Source of the DNA: Lachnospiraceae bacterium
GTDB taxonomy: Bacteria; Bacillota; Clostridia; Lachnospirales; Lachnospiraceae
NCBI GenBank assembly: GCA_011959925.1
Contig: BLMD01000239.1
Location: 1-64,000 of the forward strand
Reading direction: 5' to 3'
DNA length: 64,000 bases
Both the position numbers and the translations under genes were made by a program. The notes beneath the pieces were generated by a model that was not told where the DNA came from, did no database searches, and saw only the letters and a program-made list of their open reading frames with translations. Below, one piece after another: positions 24,919 to 34,487 of this stretch. How positions within the stretch are numbered: the first letter of the stretch is position 1; each line of letters opens with the position of its first letter.

Positions 24919-26850
24919 ATGACCGTGCGCAGAAAACGAAGGACTCTGAAAAAATTCTTAAAGAGGATGCAGAAGAAACTGATTATCATGTTTCTTTTCA
25001 TCACCGGCATTTTAACGGCGCTGATCGGACGGCTGATGTATATTGAATATACCAGCGGCGGCAGGTATGAAAAAATCGTACTGGCACAGCAGGTATACGA
25101 CAGCCGCAGCATCCCGTATCAGCGCGGAGATATCGTGGATTCAAAAGGAACGGTCCTTGCAACCAGCGTAGACGTGTATAATGTGATATTTGACTGTAAA
25201 GTTTTAAAACAGCAGAAGAATAAAGTGATCAAAGCAACCATTGCTGCGATCGTATCCTGTTTTCCCGAAATCAAGGAAGAACAGCTGCAGAGGGAAATGG
25301 ATGAAAACCCGAAAGGACAGTACGTTGTGCTGCTGAAAAAACTTCCCTATGAAACGATACAGCCGTATGTAGAAATGACCGAAGATACGAAAAAATATCC
25401 GAATATCTGTAAAGATGCGCTGTGGTTTGAAAAAGAATATGTCCGCAGCTATCCATATCATTCTCTGGCGGCGTCTTTGATCGGCTTTGTATCCGGAGGA
25501 AACGTAGGCACGCTTGGCCTTGAAAAATATTATGACAGCACGTTAAACGGATTAAATGGCAGGGAGTACGGATATCTGAATGCAGACAATAATTTTGAAA
25601 AAACGGTAAAACCGGCAAGAGACGGAAGTACGATCGTATCTACGATCGATATGCATATCCAGAGAGTTGTGGAAGAAAAACTGGAAAAATTTAATCAGGA
25701 ACATACGAACGGCTATATTACCGGAGACGGCTATCAAAACGCTGCCGCTATCGTGATGAATCCGCAGACCGGAGAAATATATGCGATGGCGGATTCCCCG
25801 GGATTTGATTTAAATCAGCCAAGAGAGATCGAGGATTATTTTACGCCCGAAGAGCTGGAGGGGTTAAGCGACAAAGAGAAAATGAACCTGTTAAACAGGC
25901 TTTGGGAAAATTTCTGCGTAACAAGCGTTTTTGAACCGGGTTCGACTGTAAAACCACTCACTGTAGCGTGCGGAATGGAAAAGGATCTGCTCAGCGGAAA
26001 CGAAACGTATCTCTGCGACGGAAAAGAGACTTTTGCCGGAGATGTTGACGTACATTGCGTCAGCCGTGCGGGACACGGGATGGAAACGGTGGAGAAATCT
26101 CTGATGGATTCGTGTAACGACGCTCTGATGCAGATGTCGTATGTGATCGGAAAAGATAATTTCAGCGCGTATCAGGAGATCTTCGGATTTGGCAGGAAAA
26201 CAGGAATTGACCTGCCGGGAGAGGAAGCAGGACTTTTGTATACGCCGGAGAGAATGTCGGCGCTTGATCTTGCAACGAATTCGTTCGGGCAGAATTTTAA
26301 CTGTACGATGATCCAGGTGGCGGCGGCTTTTTCTTCTCTGGTTAACGGAGGAGAGTATTATCAGCCGCATGTAGTAAAGAAAATTTTGGATGCAAAGGGC
26401 AATACGGTGGAAACGATTAAACCCGTATTGTTGAAAGAGACGGTTTCCAAAGAAACGTCGGAGCTGATCAAAACATATATGTATAGAACCGTATCGGAAG
26501 GGACGGGCACAGAAGCAAAAGTCAACGGGTATTCTATGGGCGGAAAAACGGGGACTGCGCAGAAAATGCCGAGGGATAAAAAGGAATATCTCGTTTCTTT
26601 TATCGGATATTTGCCTCAGGAAGATCCGCAGCTTGTCATTTATGTAGTGATCGATACTCCGAATGTAAAAGAACAGGCGCACAGCAATTATGCGCAGGGC
26701 GTGACAAAAGAAATTTTAGAAGAAATCCTTCCCTATCTGAATTTTTATCCGGATGAAGAGCTGAAGCCGGAACCTGACGAAGACGGCGGTGGCGGCGGCG
26801 ATGGGGAACAACCGGCAGAAGAGGCACCGTCGGACGTATTTGAGGAATAA
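24919..26850 (+). CDS. ftsI: Class B penicillin-binding protein, FtsI/PBP2b type
   Basis: 643 residues, a D,D-transpeptidase for septal peptidoglycan. Short basic tail and one transmembrane helix (about 20-40), then the PBP dimerisation domain (SIPYQRGDIVDSKGTVLA). Transpeptidase motifs are EPGSTVKP (active serine), SCN and GGKTGTAQK. The C-terminus is unusual, an acidic and glycine-rich tail (DEDGGGGGDGEQPAEEAPSD) with no PASTA domain. First of two tandem class B PBPs in this cluster. Start codon ATG 24919 follows AGAGGG. Confidence 0.92.
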   Translation: MTVRRKRRTLKKFLKRMQKKLIIMFLFITGILTALIGRLMYIEYTSGGRYEKIVLAQQVYDSRSIPYQRGDIVDSKGTVLATSVDVYNVIFDCKVLKQQKNKVIKATIAAIVSCFPEIKEEQLQREMDENPKGQYVVLLKKLPYETIQPYVEMTEDTKKYPNICKDALWFEKEYVRSYPYHSLAASLIGFVSGGNVGTLGLEKYYDSTLNGLNGREYGYLNADNNFEKTVKPARDGSTIVSTIDMHIQRVVEEKLEKFNQEHTNGYITGDGYQNAAAIVMNPQTGEIYAMADSPGFDLNQPREIEDYFTPEELEGLSDKEKMNLLNRLWENFCVTSVFEPGSTVKPLTVACGMEKDLLSGNETYLCDGKETFAGDVDVHCVSRAGHGMETVEKSLMDSCNDALMQMSYVIGKDNFSAYQEIFGFGRKTGIDLPGEEAGLLYTPERMSALDLATNSFGQNFNCTMIQVAAAFSSLVNGGEYYQPHVVKKILDAKGNTVETIKPVLLKETVSKETSELIKTYMYRTVSEGTGTEAKVNGYSMGGKTGTAQKMPRDKKEYLVSFIGYLPQEDPQLVIYVVIDTPNVKEQAHSNYAQGVTKEILEEILPYLNFYPDEELKPEPDEDGGGGGDGEQPAEEAPSDVFEE

Positions 26851-26928
26851 CCCCGGGACAGACGGCAAGCATAACCTTGGAAAAACAGTAATAAGATAAT
26901 AGAGAGGTTATATTTTGGGGCTTTGCCA

Positions 26929-28683
26929 ATGTTTCGATATAAAACTTTTAACAGGAAGAAATCCATGTACATATTTGTGGGAATCCTGTTTGCCATGTTG
27001 GTTTTGATGGGACGGCTTGTCTATCTTATGATATTTTGTTCCGAATACTACGGAAAAAAGGCGGAAGATCTGCATGAACGGGAACGGGATATTAAAGCCG
27101 CACGGGGAAAGATTCTGGATGCAAACGGAGTGGTTCTGGCTGCAAATAAGACGGTCTGTACGATTTCCGTGATTCATAATCAAATAGAAGACCCGGAGGC
27201 GGTGATTGCCGCTTTGACAAAAGAGCTTGGAATTTCCGAAGAAAAAGTACGTGCAAGGGTAGAAAAAGTGAGTTCCATTGAGCGGATCAAGTCGAATGTA
27301 GAGAAAGAGACGGGAGAGCGTATCCGTGCCTACGGGCTTGCCGGAGTAAAAGTGGATGAGGATTATAAACGGTATTATCCGTATGATACGTTAGCTTCCA
27401 AGGTATTGGGGTTTACGGGAGGAGACAATCAGGGCATTATCGGGCTTGAAGTAAAATACGATGCATATCTGCAGGGAACCAACGGAAAGATCCTGACATT
27501 GACCGATGCCAGAGGCGTAGAAATAGAAAATGCGGGAGAATCCAGATTAGACCCCGTGGACGGAAACCACCTTCAGATCAGCCTGGATTATAATATACAG
27601 ATGTATGCGCAGCAGGCAGCGCAGAAAGCGCTTGAGCAAAAGCAGGCGGACAGCGTATCGATTATGGTTATGAACCCTTCCAACGGAGAATTGATGGCAA
27701 TGGTCAATGTTCCGGAATTTAACTTGAACGATCCGTTTACATTAAATTATGATGCCGGCAATGTGTCGGAAGAAGAAAAGCAGAATCTTCTGAACGGCAT
27801 GTGGAGAAATCAGTGCATCAACGATACCTATGAGCCGGGATCTACCTTTAAGATCATTACGACAACGGCGGCGCTGGAAGAGAAGGTTGTCAGCCTTTCC
27901 GATCAGTTTTTCTGTCCGGGATATATTACCGTGGAAGACCGGCGGATTCACTGTCATAAACGGACGGGACACGGTGCGGAGGATTTTACCCACGGCATCA
28001 TGAACTCCTGCAATCCTGTGTTTATCGACGTGGGGCTGCGTGTGGGGCCGGAACGGTTTTATGATTATTTCGGCAGCTTGGGTTTGCTGAAAAAGACAGG
28101 GATCGACCTGCCTGGAGAAGCGGCGACTATCATGCATGCAAAGGAAAATATCGGGCTTGTGGAGCTGGCGACGATGTCGTTTGGGCAGTCGTTCCAGATC
28201 ACGCCGGTACAGCTTTTGACTACCGTTTCTTCTATTATCAACGGCGGAAACCGGATAATTCCGCACTTTGGCGTTTCTGTGCAGAAGGATGACGGTACCG
28301 TCGTCAAACGCTTTTCCTACGGCGGAAAGAACCAGATCGTCAGTAAAGAAACTTCGGATACGGTACGATATCTGCTGGAACAGGTGGTAGCGGAGGGCGG
28401 AGGGAAAAATGCAAAAATTGCCGGATATTCCATCGGCGGAAAAACGGCGACATCGCAGACGCTGCCCAGAAGCGCCAATAAATATATTTCCTCTTTTCTG
28501 GGATTTGCTCCGGTAGAAAATCCGCAGGTGATCGTATTGGTCATTATTAATAATCCGCAGGGGATATACTACGGCGGAACAATCGCGGCTCCTGTGGCAA
28601 GGGAAATTTTTGAGAATATTCTTCCGTACCTGGGGATACCAGTCGACGAGAAAGCGGCTGCGGAATCAGAACTTGCAGAATAG
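26929..28683 (+). CDS. spoVD: Class B penicillin-binding protein, SpoVD-like
   Basis: 584 residues from ATG 26929; the in-frame TTG at 26923 is also possible, and the ribosome site (GGGG at 26917) is weak. N-terminal membrane helix MYIFVGILFAMLVLMGRLVYL, the dimerisation domain with ARGKILDANGVVLA, then transpeptidase motifs EPGSTFKI and SCN. The third motif reads GGKTATSQ, so the usual KTG is KTA (Lys505-Thr506-Ala507). The gene pair ftsI-spoVD before mraY is typical of spore formers, where SpoVD builds cortex. No PASTA domain, unlike Bacillus SpoVD. Assignment to SpoVD rather than a second FtsI is by position. Confidence 0.82.
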   Translation: MFRYKTFNRKKSMYIFVGILFAMLVLMGRLVYLMIFCSEYYGKKAEDLHERERDIKAARGKILDANGVVLAANKTVCTISVIHNQIEDPEAVIAALTKELGISEEKVRARVEKVSSIERIKSNVEKETGERIRAYGLAGVKVDEDYKRYYPYDTLASKVLGFTGGDNQGIIGLEVKYDAYLQGTNGKILTLTDARGVEIENAGESRLDPVDGNHLQISLDYNIQMYAQQAAQKALEQKQADSVSIMVMNPSNGELMAMVNVPEFNLNDPFTLNYDAGNVSEEEKQNLLNGMWRNQCINDTYEPGSTFKIITTTAALEEKVVSLSDQFFCPGYITVEDRRIHCHKRTGHGAEDFTHGIMNSCNPVFIDVGLRVGPERFYDYFGSLGLLKKTGIDLPGEAATIMHAKENIGLVELATMSFGQSFQITPVQLLTTVSSIINGGNRIIPHFGVSVQKDDGTVVKRFSYGGKNQIVSKETSDTVRYLLEQVVAEGGGKNAKIAGYSIGGKTATSQTLPRSANKYISSFLGFAPVENPQVIVLVIINNPQGIYYGGTIAAPVAREIFENILPYLGIPVDEKAAAESELAE

Positions 28684-28741
28684 CTTATAATAACGTATAC
28701 TGAAAAGTCAGAAGAAAAAGTACGGAAAAGAGGTAAAAGTT

Positions 28742-29695
28742 ATGGTATATCATGTAGCAGCGCCTGTTTTGATTGCATTTGCAATCAGCGCATTGTTGGG
28801 ACCGGTTGTGATTCCGTTTTTAAGGAAATTAAAAGTAGGCCAGACAGAGCGGGAGGAGTTAAAATCCCATTTAAAAAAGACCGGGACGCCGACGATGGGA
28901 GGACTGATTATATTAGCGGGCGTACTGCTCACCAGCCTGCTGTTTCTTAAGGATTATCCGAAAGTGATTCCGATTTTGTTTTTGACGGCAGGATTTGGCG
29001 TGATCGGATTTTTAGACGATTATTTAAAAGTTGTGCTCAGGCGTTCGGACGGTCTGCTGGCATGGCAGAAAATGCTGCTGCAGATTGCAGTGACCGGAAT
29101 TTTTGCCTATTATCTTTTAAATTATACGGATATTTCTCTTTTGATGAAAATTCCGTTTTTGAAGGACCGGTATCTGGATTTGGGAGCGGGAGCCGTTCCG
29201 CTGATGTTTTTTGTCGTAATCGGCACGGTAAACGGTGTGAATTTTACCGACGGTTTAGACGGACTCGCTTCGAGCGTGACCATACTGGTAGCCACGTTTT
29301 TCAGCGTAGTGGCGGTAGGCGCACAGAGCGGCATCGAGCCGGTGACCTGTGCTGTCGTGGGCGCACTTTTGGGATTTCTTTTGTTTAACGTCTATCCCGC
29401 AAAAGTATTTATGGGGGATACCGGTTCTCTGGCGCTGGGCGGCTTTGTTGCCGCAGCTGCGTATATGCTGCAGATGCCGTTGTTTTTGCCGATCGTAGGA
29501 TTTATTTATATGGTGGAAGTGATCTCCGTTGTAATCCAGGTGGGATATTTTAAGGCGACCCATGGCAGGCGGTTTTTCCGTATGGCGCCGATTCATCATC
29601 ACTTTGAGCTGTGCGGCTGGTCGGAAACAAGAGTCGTGGCTGTGTTTTCCATTGTGACGGCGCTGCTTTGTCTGACGGCGCTTATGGCATTGTAG
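28742..29695 (+). CDS. mraY: Phospho-MurNAc-pentapeptide transferase MraY
   Basis: 317-residue polytopic membrane enzyme making lipid I from UDP-MurNAc-pentapeptide and undecaprenyl phosphate. Signatures: KKTGTPTMGGLI near residue 45, FLDDYLK near 95, NFTDGLDGLA near 170, and the PIHHHFEL loop near 280. About ten hydrophobic segments. AGAGGT precedes the ATG. The gene lies between spoVD and murD, but murF is absent. Confidence 0.97.
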   Translation: MVYHVAAPVLIAFAISALLGPVVIPFLRKLKVGQTEREELKSHLKKTGTPTMGGLIILAGVLLTSLLFLKDYPKVIPILFLTAGFGVIGFLDDYLKVVLRRSDGLLAWQKMLLQIAVTGIFAYYLLNYTDISLLMKIPFLKDRYLDLGAGAVPLMFFVVIGTVNGVNFTDGLDGLASSVTILVATFFSVVAVGAQSGIEPVTCAVVGALLGFLLFNVYPAKVFMGDTGSLALGGFVAAAAYMLQMPLFLPIVGFIYMVEVISVVIQVGYFKATHGRRFFRMAPIHHHFELCGWSETRVVAVFSIVTALLCLTALMAL

Positions 29696-29708
29696 GAGGG
29701 TGATGTAA

Positions 29709-31070
29709 ATGATTGACAATAAGAAGAGATATCTTGTGGCGGGAACCGGAAAAAGCGGCGTTGCAGCTGCAAAACTGCTGGTGGAAAAAGGATTTTCAGT
29801 CAGGCTCTATGACGGAAACGAAGCGCTGGATGCTGCCTTGTTTTATGAAAAACATCCGGAATTAAAGGGAATTGAGATCCTTCTGGGCACATTGCCGGAA
29901 GAGGAAATGAAACAGACGGATATTCTGGTGTTAAGTCCCGGAATTCCGACGGATCTTCCGATGGTTTTGGCTATGAAACAGATGGGAGCAACCGTATGGG
30001 GAGAAATCGAACTTGCATATGCTTTTGCAAAGGGCAGGTTGCTCGCCATAACGGGAACCAACGGAAAAACGACGACAACGGCGCTGCTGGGTGAGATTTT
30101 AAAAGAACATTATCCGGATGTCAGGGTCGTAGGAAATATCGGAATCCCGTATACGAGCGTGGCTGCAGATACGACAGATGAGACGGTGACGGCGGCTGAA
30201 ATCAGTAGCTTTCAGTTAGAGACGATTCATACGTTTGCGCCGGAAGTGACGGCGATTTTAAATATTACGCCGGATCATTTGAACCGACATCATACCATGG
30301 AACAATATATCGCCGCCAAAGAGAGTATTACAAAAAATCAAAAGCCAACAGATTTATGCGTGCTGAATTACGAAGATGAGGTCTTGCGCGCGTTCGGCGA
30401 GCAGCTTTCGACCCGGGTGATGTGGTTTTCCAGCGGCAGGGAGTTAACGGACGGGTTTTACCTCAAAGACCACACAATCTTTCTCGCCAGAGAAGGAAGC
30501 GTGTCGGAAGTTGTAAAGACAGAGGAATTAAAACTGTTAGGGAAACATAATTATGAAAATGTAATGGCGGCTGCGGCGATGGCATACGGAATCGGCGTTC
30601 CGCTTCGCTCGATACGAAAAGTTCTGCTGCGTTTTACCGCAGTCGAGCACAGAATCGAGTATGTGGCGGAAAAAAGAGGGGTCTGTTTTTACAATGATTC
30701 CAAGGCGACGAATCCAGATGCCGCGATCCAGGGAATTAAGGCGATGGAGCGTAAGACTTATCTGATCGGGGGAGGCTGCGATAAAGGTTCCGATTACGGT
30801 ACCTGGATCGAAGCATTTGACGGTAAAGTCAAAGAACTTGTTTTGATCGGAGAGACTGCCGAAGCGATTGCAAAAGCTGCAAAAGCCCGTGGATTTTCGG
30901 CGGTTACATTTGCGAATACGTTACAGGAGGCGGTTTTGGCTTGTTATGCACATGCAGAAAAAGGAGATGCCGTTTTGCTTTCACCAGCGTGTGCAAGCTT
31001 TGGCATGTTTTTGAATTATGAAGAACGGGGCAGGATCTTTAAAGAAATTGTGCAGAATTTAGAGGAGTGA
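29709..31070 (+). CDS. murD: UDP-N-acetylmuramoylalanine-D-glutamate ligase MurD
   Basis: 453 residues. It adds D-Glu to UDP-MurNAc-Ala in the cytoplasm. N-terminal Rossmann-like domain (VAGTGKSGVAAAKLL), the P-loop ITGTNGKTTTTALL near residue 113, EISSFQLE, NITPDHLNRH and the C-terminal ligase domain with VEHRIEYV, FYNDSKATNPDA and the LSPACASFGMF end. AGGAGGGTGA precedes the ATG, 13 bases after mraY. Confidence 0.97.
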   Translation: MIDNKKRYLVAGTGKSGVAAAKLLVEKGFSVRLYDGNEALDAALFYEKHPELKGIEILLGTLPEEEMKQTDILVLSPGIPTDLPMVLAMKQMGATVWGEIELAYAFAKGRLLAITGTNGKTTTTALLGEILKEHYPDVRVVGNIGIPYTSVAADTTDETVTAAEISSFQLETIHTFAPEVTAILNITPDHLNRHHTMEQYIAAKESITKNQKPTDLCVLNYEDEVLRAFGEQLSTRVMWFSSGRELTDGFYLKDHTIFLAREGSVSEVVKTEELKLLGKHNYENVMAAAAMAYGIGVPLRSIRKVLLRFTAVEHRIEYVAEKRGVCFYNDSKATNPDAAIQGIKAMERKTYLIGGGCDKGSDYGTWIEAFDGKVKELVLIGETAEAIAKAAKARGFSAVTFANTLQEAVLACYAHAEKGDAVLLSPACASFGMFLNYEERGRIFKEIVQNLEE

Positions 31071-31074
31071 ATCT

Positions 31075-32196
31075 ATGAGCCGCAGGCCGAGGGAAACGAA
31101 AAACGGGAAAAAGCAAATTAAATATTTTGATTATACGCTGCTGTTTATCATAATTTTTCTGGTGGGTTTCGGCCTGGTTATGCTTTACAGCACAAGTTCC
31201 TACAATGCGCAGTTAAAATTCGGCGATTCCGCTTTTTATTTAAAAAAGCAGCTGTCTGCGTCTCTTCTCGGTTTTGCGGGTATGCTTGTCGTTGCAAATA
31301 TAGATTACCATATCTGGCTTCGTTTGAGCAGTTTGTTTTATCTGGCGGCGCTCGCGCTATGTACGGCGGTTATTTTCGCGGGAAGTACCTTAAACGGTTC
31401 GACCCGGTGGTTAAAAATCGGTCCGCTTTCGTTCCAGCCGTCGGAAATGGCAAAAATGGCTGTGATTTTGTTCCTTGCGGCGATTATCAATAAGATTCCC
31501 AAGCAGATGGGACGGTTTGCCACGGTAGTAAAAGTCATGTGTATCGTGCTGCCGGTCGTTGGCGTCGTTGCTTACAGCAATTTGAGTACGGCGATTATCA
31601 TCATGGGAATTGCCATCTGCCTGATCTTTGTGGCAAGCCCCAAATACGTTCAGTTCCTTGTTATGGGAGGCATTGTCGTAGTATTTGGCGGAATCTTTAT
31701 TATGCTCGAGAGCTACCGCCTGGACCGTCTGAAGATCTGGCTCAATCCGGAAGCCTATGAAAAAGGATACCAGACGCTGCAGGGCTTATATGCTATCGGT
31801 TCCGGCGGCCTGTTTGGAAAGGGCTTAGGGGAGAGTATGCAGAAACTCGGATTTTTGCCCGAAGCGCAGAACGATATGATTTTTTCGATTATCTGTGAGG
31901 AGCTGGGCTTATTCGGCGCCATCTGCGTCATTCTTTTGTTTTTGCTTATGATCTGGAGGTTTCTGGTGATTGCAAATAATGCGCCGGATTTATTCGGGGC
32001 GCTGATCGTTGTCGGAATTATGGCGCATATCGCCATACAGGTCATGCTGAATATTGCGGTTGTTACCAATACGATCCCAAATACGGGCGTTACGCTGCCG
32101 TTTATCAGTTACGGCGGTACTTCGGTGGCGATCCTTCTGACCGAGATGGGACTTGCGCTGAGCGTATCCCGCGGAATAAAACTGGAGATGGTATAA
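31075..32196 (+). CDS. ftsW: SEDS glycosyltransferase FtsW/SpoVE
   Basis: 373 residues, about ten transmembrane segments. SEDS-family signatures are STRWLKIGPLSFQPSEMAK near residue 110 (catalytic-site region), the GKGLGES-QKLGFLPEAQNDMIFSI loop and the NTGVTLPFISYGGTS end. It polymerises glycan with a class B PBP partner at the septum or, as SpoVE, in the cortex; these roles cannot be told apart from sequence here. The start lies 4 bases after murD. Confidence 0.93.
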   Translation: MSRRPRETKNGKKQIKYFDYTLLFIIIFLVGFGLVMLYSTSSYNAQLKFGDSAFYLKKQLSASLLGFAGMLVVANIDYHIWLRLSSLFYLAALALCTAVIFAGSTLNGSTRWLKIGPLSFQPSEMAKMAVILFLAAIINKIPKQMGRFATVVKVMCIVLPVVGVVAYSNLSTAIIIMGIAICLIFVASPKYVQFLVMGGIVVVFGGIFIMLESYRLDRLKIWLNPEAYEKGYQTLQGLYAIGSGGLFGKGLGESMQKLGFLPEAQNDMIFSIICEELGLFGAICVILLFLLMIWRFLVIANNAPDLFGALIVVGIMAHIAIQVMLNIAVVTNTIPNTGVTLPFISYGGTSVAILLTEMGLALSVSRGIKLEMV

Positions 32197-32197
32197 T

Positions 32198-32968
32198 ATG
32201 GGAAGTAACAGGTCGATGTCGATACGGGAAAAAAAGCGAAAGCAGAGAAGAAGAAAAAAGATTCTTTTTGTTCTGCTGGCATTCCTTTTGACGGGGTCCG
32301 CCGCAGCTTTGATCGTGTGGAACGTTTTTACCGTAAAGACGGTTCTTGTGGAAGGGAACGAATACTATTCGGACAAGCAGATTCAGCAATTTATTTTAAA
32401 CGATGAATATTCCTGGAATTCTCTTTACGTATTGTTAAAACACCGGCTGCTTGAAGGCGAAGAGATTCCGTTTATCGATACGGTTGAAATTTCCTTAAAG
32501 AATCCGCATACGTTAAATGTTCACGTATATGAAAAGGGAGTGATCGGTTATCTTTATATATCGGCGATCGGACAAAACGCATATTTTGATACGGACGGTT
32601 TTGTCGTAGAAACGTCGAAAGAAGTGATCAAAGATACGCCTCAGGTGGAAGGGCTGGACTGCGATAAAGTGGTTTTATATGAAAAGCTTCCGATCAAAGA
32701 CGAGAATGTATTAAAAAGCCTTCTGACTACATCCAGGGCTCTGGAGAAAAACGGAGTCATACCGGCAAAAATAAAGTTTGACGAGACGGGGGATATTTCT
32801 CTGGACTACGGGGCGATACAGGTTCTGCTCGGTTCATCCGAAGAACTGACGCAGAAAATACTGCGGCTTTCCTATATTCTGCCGGAGCTTTCCGGAAAAC
32901 GGGGAGTCCTGCATATAGAAAACTGGACGGAGAATACGCCGAATATTATCTTTGACGAGGCAAAATAA
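32198..32968 (+). CDS. divIB: Cell-division protein FtsQ/DivIB
   Basis: 256 residues. A basic tail (REKKRKQRRRKK), one transmembrane helix (ILFVLLAFLLTGSAAALIVW), then a POTRA domain: VKTVLVEGNEYYSDKQI and ISLKNPHTLNVHVYEKGVIGYL, and a beta domain thereafter. It joins FtsL and DivIC in the divisome. The start overlaps the ftsW stop region by two bases of spacing. It ends the membrane-wall part of the cluster; ftsZ has its own promoter. Confidence 0.9.
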   Translation: MGSNRSMSIREKKRKQRRRKKILFVLLAFLLTGSAAALIVWNVFTVKTVLVEGNEYYSDKQIQQFILNDEYSWNSLYVLLKHRLLEGEEIPFIDTVEISLKNPHTLNVHVYEKGVIGYLYISAIGQNAYFDTDGFVVETSKEVIKDTPQVEGLDCDKVVLYEKLPIKDENVLKSLLTTSRALEKNGVIPAKIKFDETGDISLDYGAIQVLLGSSEELTQKILRLSYILPELSGKRGVLHIENWTENTPNIIFDEAK

Positions 32969-32986
32969 AAAAAATCCAATTTCTAG

Positions 32987-33015
32987 TTGATTAATTTGGT
33001 AAAAAACTATATTAT
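32987..33015 (+). promoter_or_regulatory. Probable ftsZ promoter
   Basis: TTGATT (32987-32992), 17-base spacer, TATTAT (33010-33015), about 86 bases before ftsZ. The divIB-ftsZ gap is very AT-rich. Confidence 0.55.
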
Positions 33016-33100
33016 ATTCTATATGAGTATGTTCAAATAAAAGTTGAATCATAGAATATATGTTTGATATGTATTTTTATGGATAGAAGGAGGAACTACG

Positions 33101-34330
33101 TTGTTAGAAATTAAGACACCAGATGCAGATTCCAGTGCAAAGATTATTGTAGTAGGAGTTGGAGGCGCCGGGAATAATGCAGTAGATAGAATGATCCAGG
33201 AAGAGATCAGGGGCGTGGAATTTATCGGTGTAAATACCGATAAGCAGGCATTGATGCTCTGCAAAGCGCCGAAGCTGATCCAGATCGGTGAAAAACTGAC
33301 CAAAGGCCTTGGCGCGGGAGCACAGCCGGAAGTAGGTCAGAAAGCGGCGGAAGAGAGCGCGGAAGAGCTGACGTCTGCAGTAAAGGGCGCAGATATGGTG
33401 TTCGTTACCTGCGGCATGGGCGGCGGTACCGGAACGGGAGCGGCTCCGGTCGTAGCTCAGATTGCCAAGGAACAGGGAATTTTAACCGTAGGAGTCGTTA
33501 CCAAGCCGTTTAAATTCGAAGCGAAAACCCGCATGGTGAATGCGATTTCCGGCATTGACCGATTAAAAGAGTGCGTCGATACATTGATTGTCATTCCGAA
33601 CGATAAGCTGCTTGAGCTGGTAGACCGAAGGACGACGATGCCGGATGCCCTAAAGAAAGCGGATGAAGTCTTGCAGCAGGCGGTACGCGGTATCACTGAC
33701 CTGATTAATCTGCCGGCTTTGATCAATCTGGATTTTGCGGATGTTCAGACGGTTATGAAAGACAAAGGACTGGCGCATATCGGTATCGGAACCGCCAAAG
33801 GAGACGACAAGGCGATCGAAGCGGTGAAGCTTGCCGTTGCAAGTCCGCTGCTTGAAACGACGATCACAGGCGCGTCTCATGTCATTATCAATATTTCCGG
33901 AGATATTTCTCTGATGGATGCCAACGATGCGGCAAGTTACGTGCAGGATCTTGCCGGGGATAATGCAAATATCATCTTCGGAGCAAAATACGACGAGAAT
34001 ATGACGGATGAAGCGACGATTACCGTAATTGCCACAGGACTTGAGAGTCAGTCTTCTGCCGTGAAGCCTGCGGGATTAAAGTATTCGTCCAATGCCGGAT
34101 CGGGACGGACGGCACAGCCTGCAGGAAGGCCGATGACAATGGGCACAAGACCCATGGCGCCTTCTTCTTCCGGTATACATAGTTCATCGGCAGGCATGGG
34201 AAATTCCATGCAGCAGCCGACTACGACGCCGTTTAATTACGGCGGAATTAAAAAACCACAGAGACCGGAGAGTTCTGTGAAGCAGAAAGATATTCAGATA
34301 CCGGAGTTTTTAAAAAATGCCCGTAAATAA
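33101..34330 (+). CDS. ftsZ: Cell-division GTPase FtsZ
   Basis: 409 residues. Tubulin-like GTPase that forms the Z ring. GTP-binding core [13 protein letters not shown] near residue 25 and the tubulin signature [13 protein letters not shown] near 107; the C-terminal conserved peptide [13 protein letters not shown] is intact for FtsA or SepF binding. A Ser/Gly/Pro-rich linker occupies about residues 320-390. Start TTG 33101, as in Bacillus ftsZ, follows AAGGAGGAA. No ftsA is upstream, so SepF or another anchor must be encoded elsewhere. A strong terminator follows. Confidence 0.97.
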   Translation: MLEIKTPDADSSAKIIVVGVGGAGNNAVDRMIQEEIRGVEFIGVNTDKQALMLCKAPKLIQIGEKLTKGLGAGAQPEVGQKAAEESAEELTSAVKGADMVFVTCGMGGGTGTGAAPVVAQIAKEQGILTVGVVTKPFKFEAKTRMVNAISGIDRLKECVDTLIVIPNDKLLELVDRRTTMPDALKKADEVLQQAVRGITDLINLPALINLDFADVQTVMKDKGLAHIGIGTAKGDDKAIEAVKLAVASPLLETTITGASHVIINISGDISLMDANDAASYVQDLAGDNANIIFGAKYDENMTDEATITVIATGLESQSSAVKPAGLKYSSNAGSGRTAQPAGRPMTMGTRPMAPSSSGIHSSSAGMGNSMQQPTTTPFNYGGIKKPQRPESSVKQKDIQIPEFLKNARK

Positions 34331-34343
34331 AACGACACATTTA

Positions 34344-34382
34344 GGCCTTAAGAAGAGCAGATCTTCTTAAGGTCTTTTTTTG
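34344..34382 (+). terminator. Terminator after ftsZ
   Basis: CCTTAAGAAGA (34346-34356) pairs with TCTTCTTAAGG (34362-34372), with a 5-base loop and seven-T tail. The tail overlaps a Spo0A-box-like TTTGTCAGT. Confidence 0.9.
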
Positions 34383-34456
34383 TCAGTTTTCTTGGATGAA
34401 ATTCAGGAAAAAATTACCAGAGTTTGACAAATTATGAAATCCGCATCTTTTATAAT
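34379..34456 (+). promoter_or_regulatory. Spo0A-type promoter of spoIIGA-sigE
   Basis: TTGACA (34424-34429) and TATAAT (34451-34456) are both perfect but separated by 21 bases rather than 17. TTTGACAAA (34423-34431), the exact reverse complement of a Spo0A box TTTGTCAAA, covers the -35. A second box-like TTTGTCAGT lies at 34379-34387. The Bacillus subtilis spoIIG promoter is known for a similarly overlong spacer and Spo0A sites at matching distances, so regulation by Spo0A-P is strongly suggested. Confidence 0.75.
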
Positions 34457-34487
34457 AAATGTCAGCAGAAGGATCTGGAGGTGAAGA

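Noticed and set aside
25891..26682. 263-codon open frame on the minus strand
   Set aside because: Antisense to the ftsI transpeptidase domain, no ribosome site, no recognisable fold.
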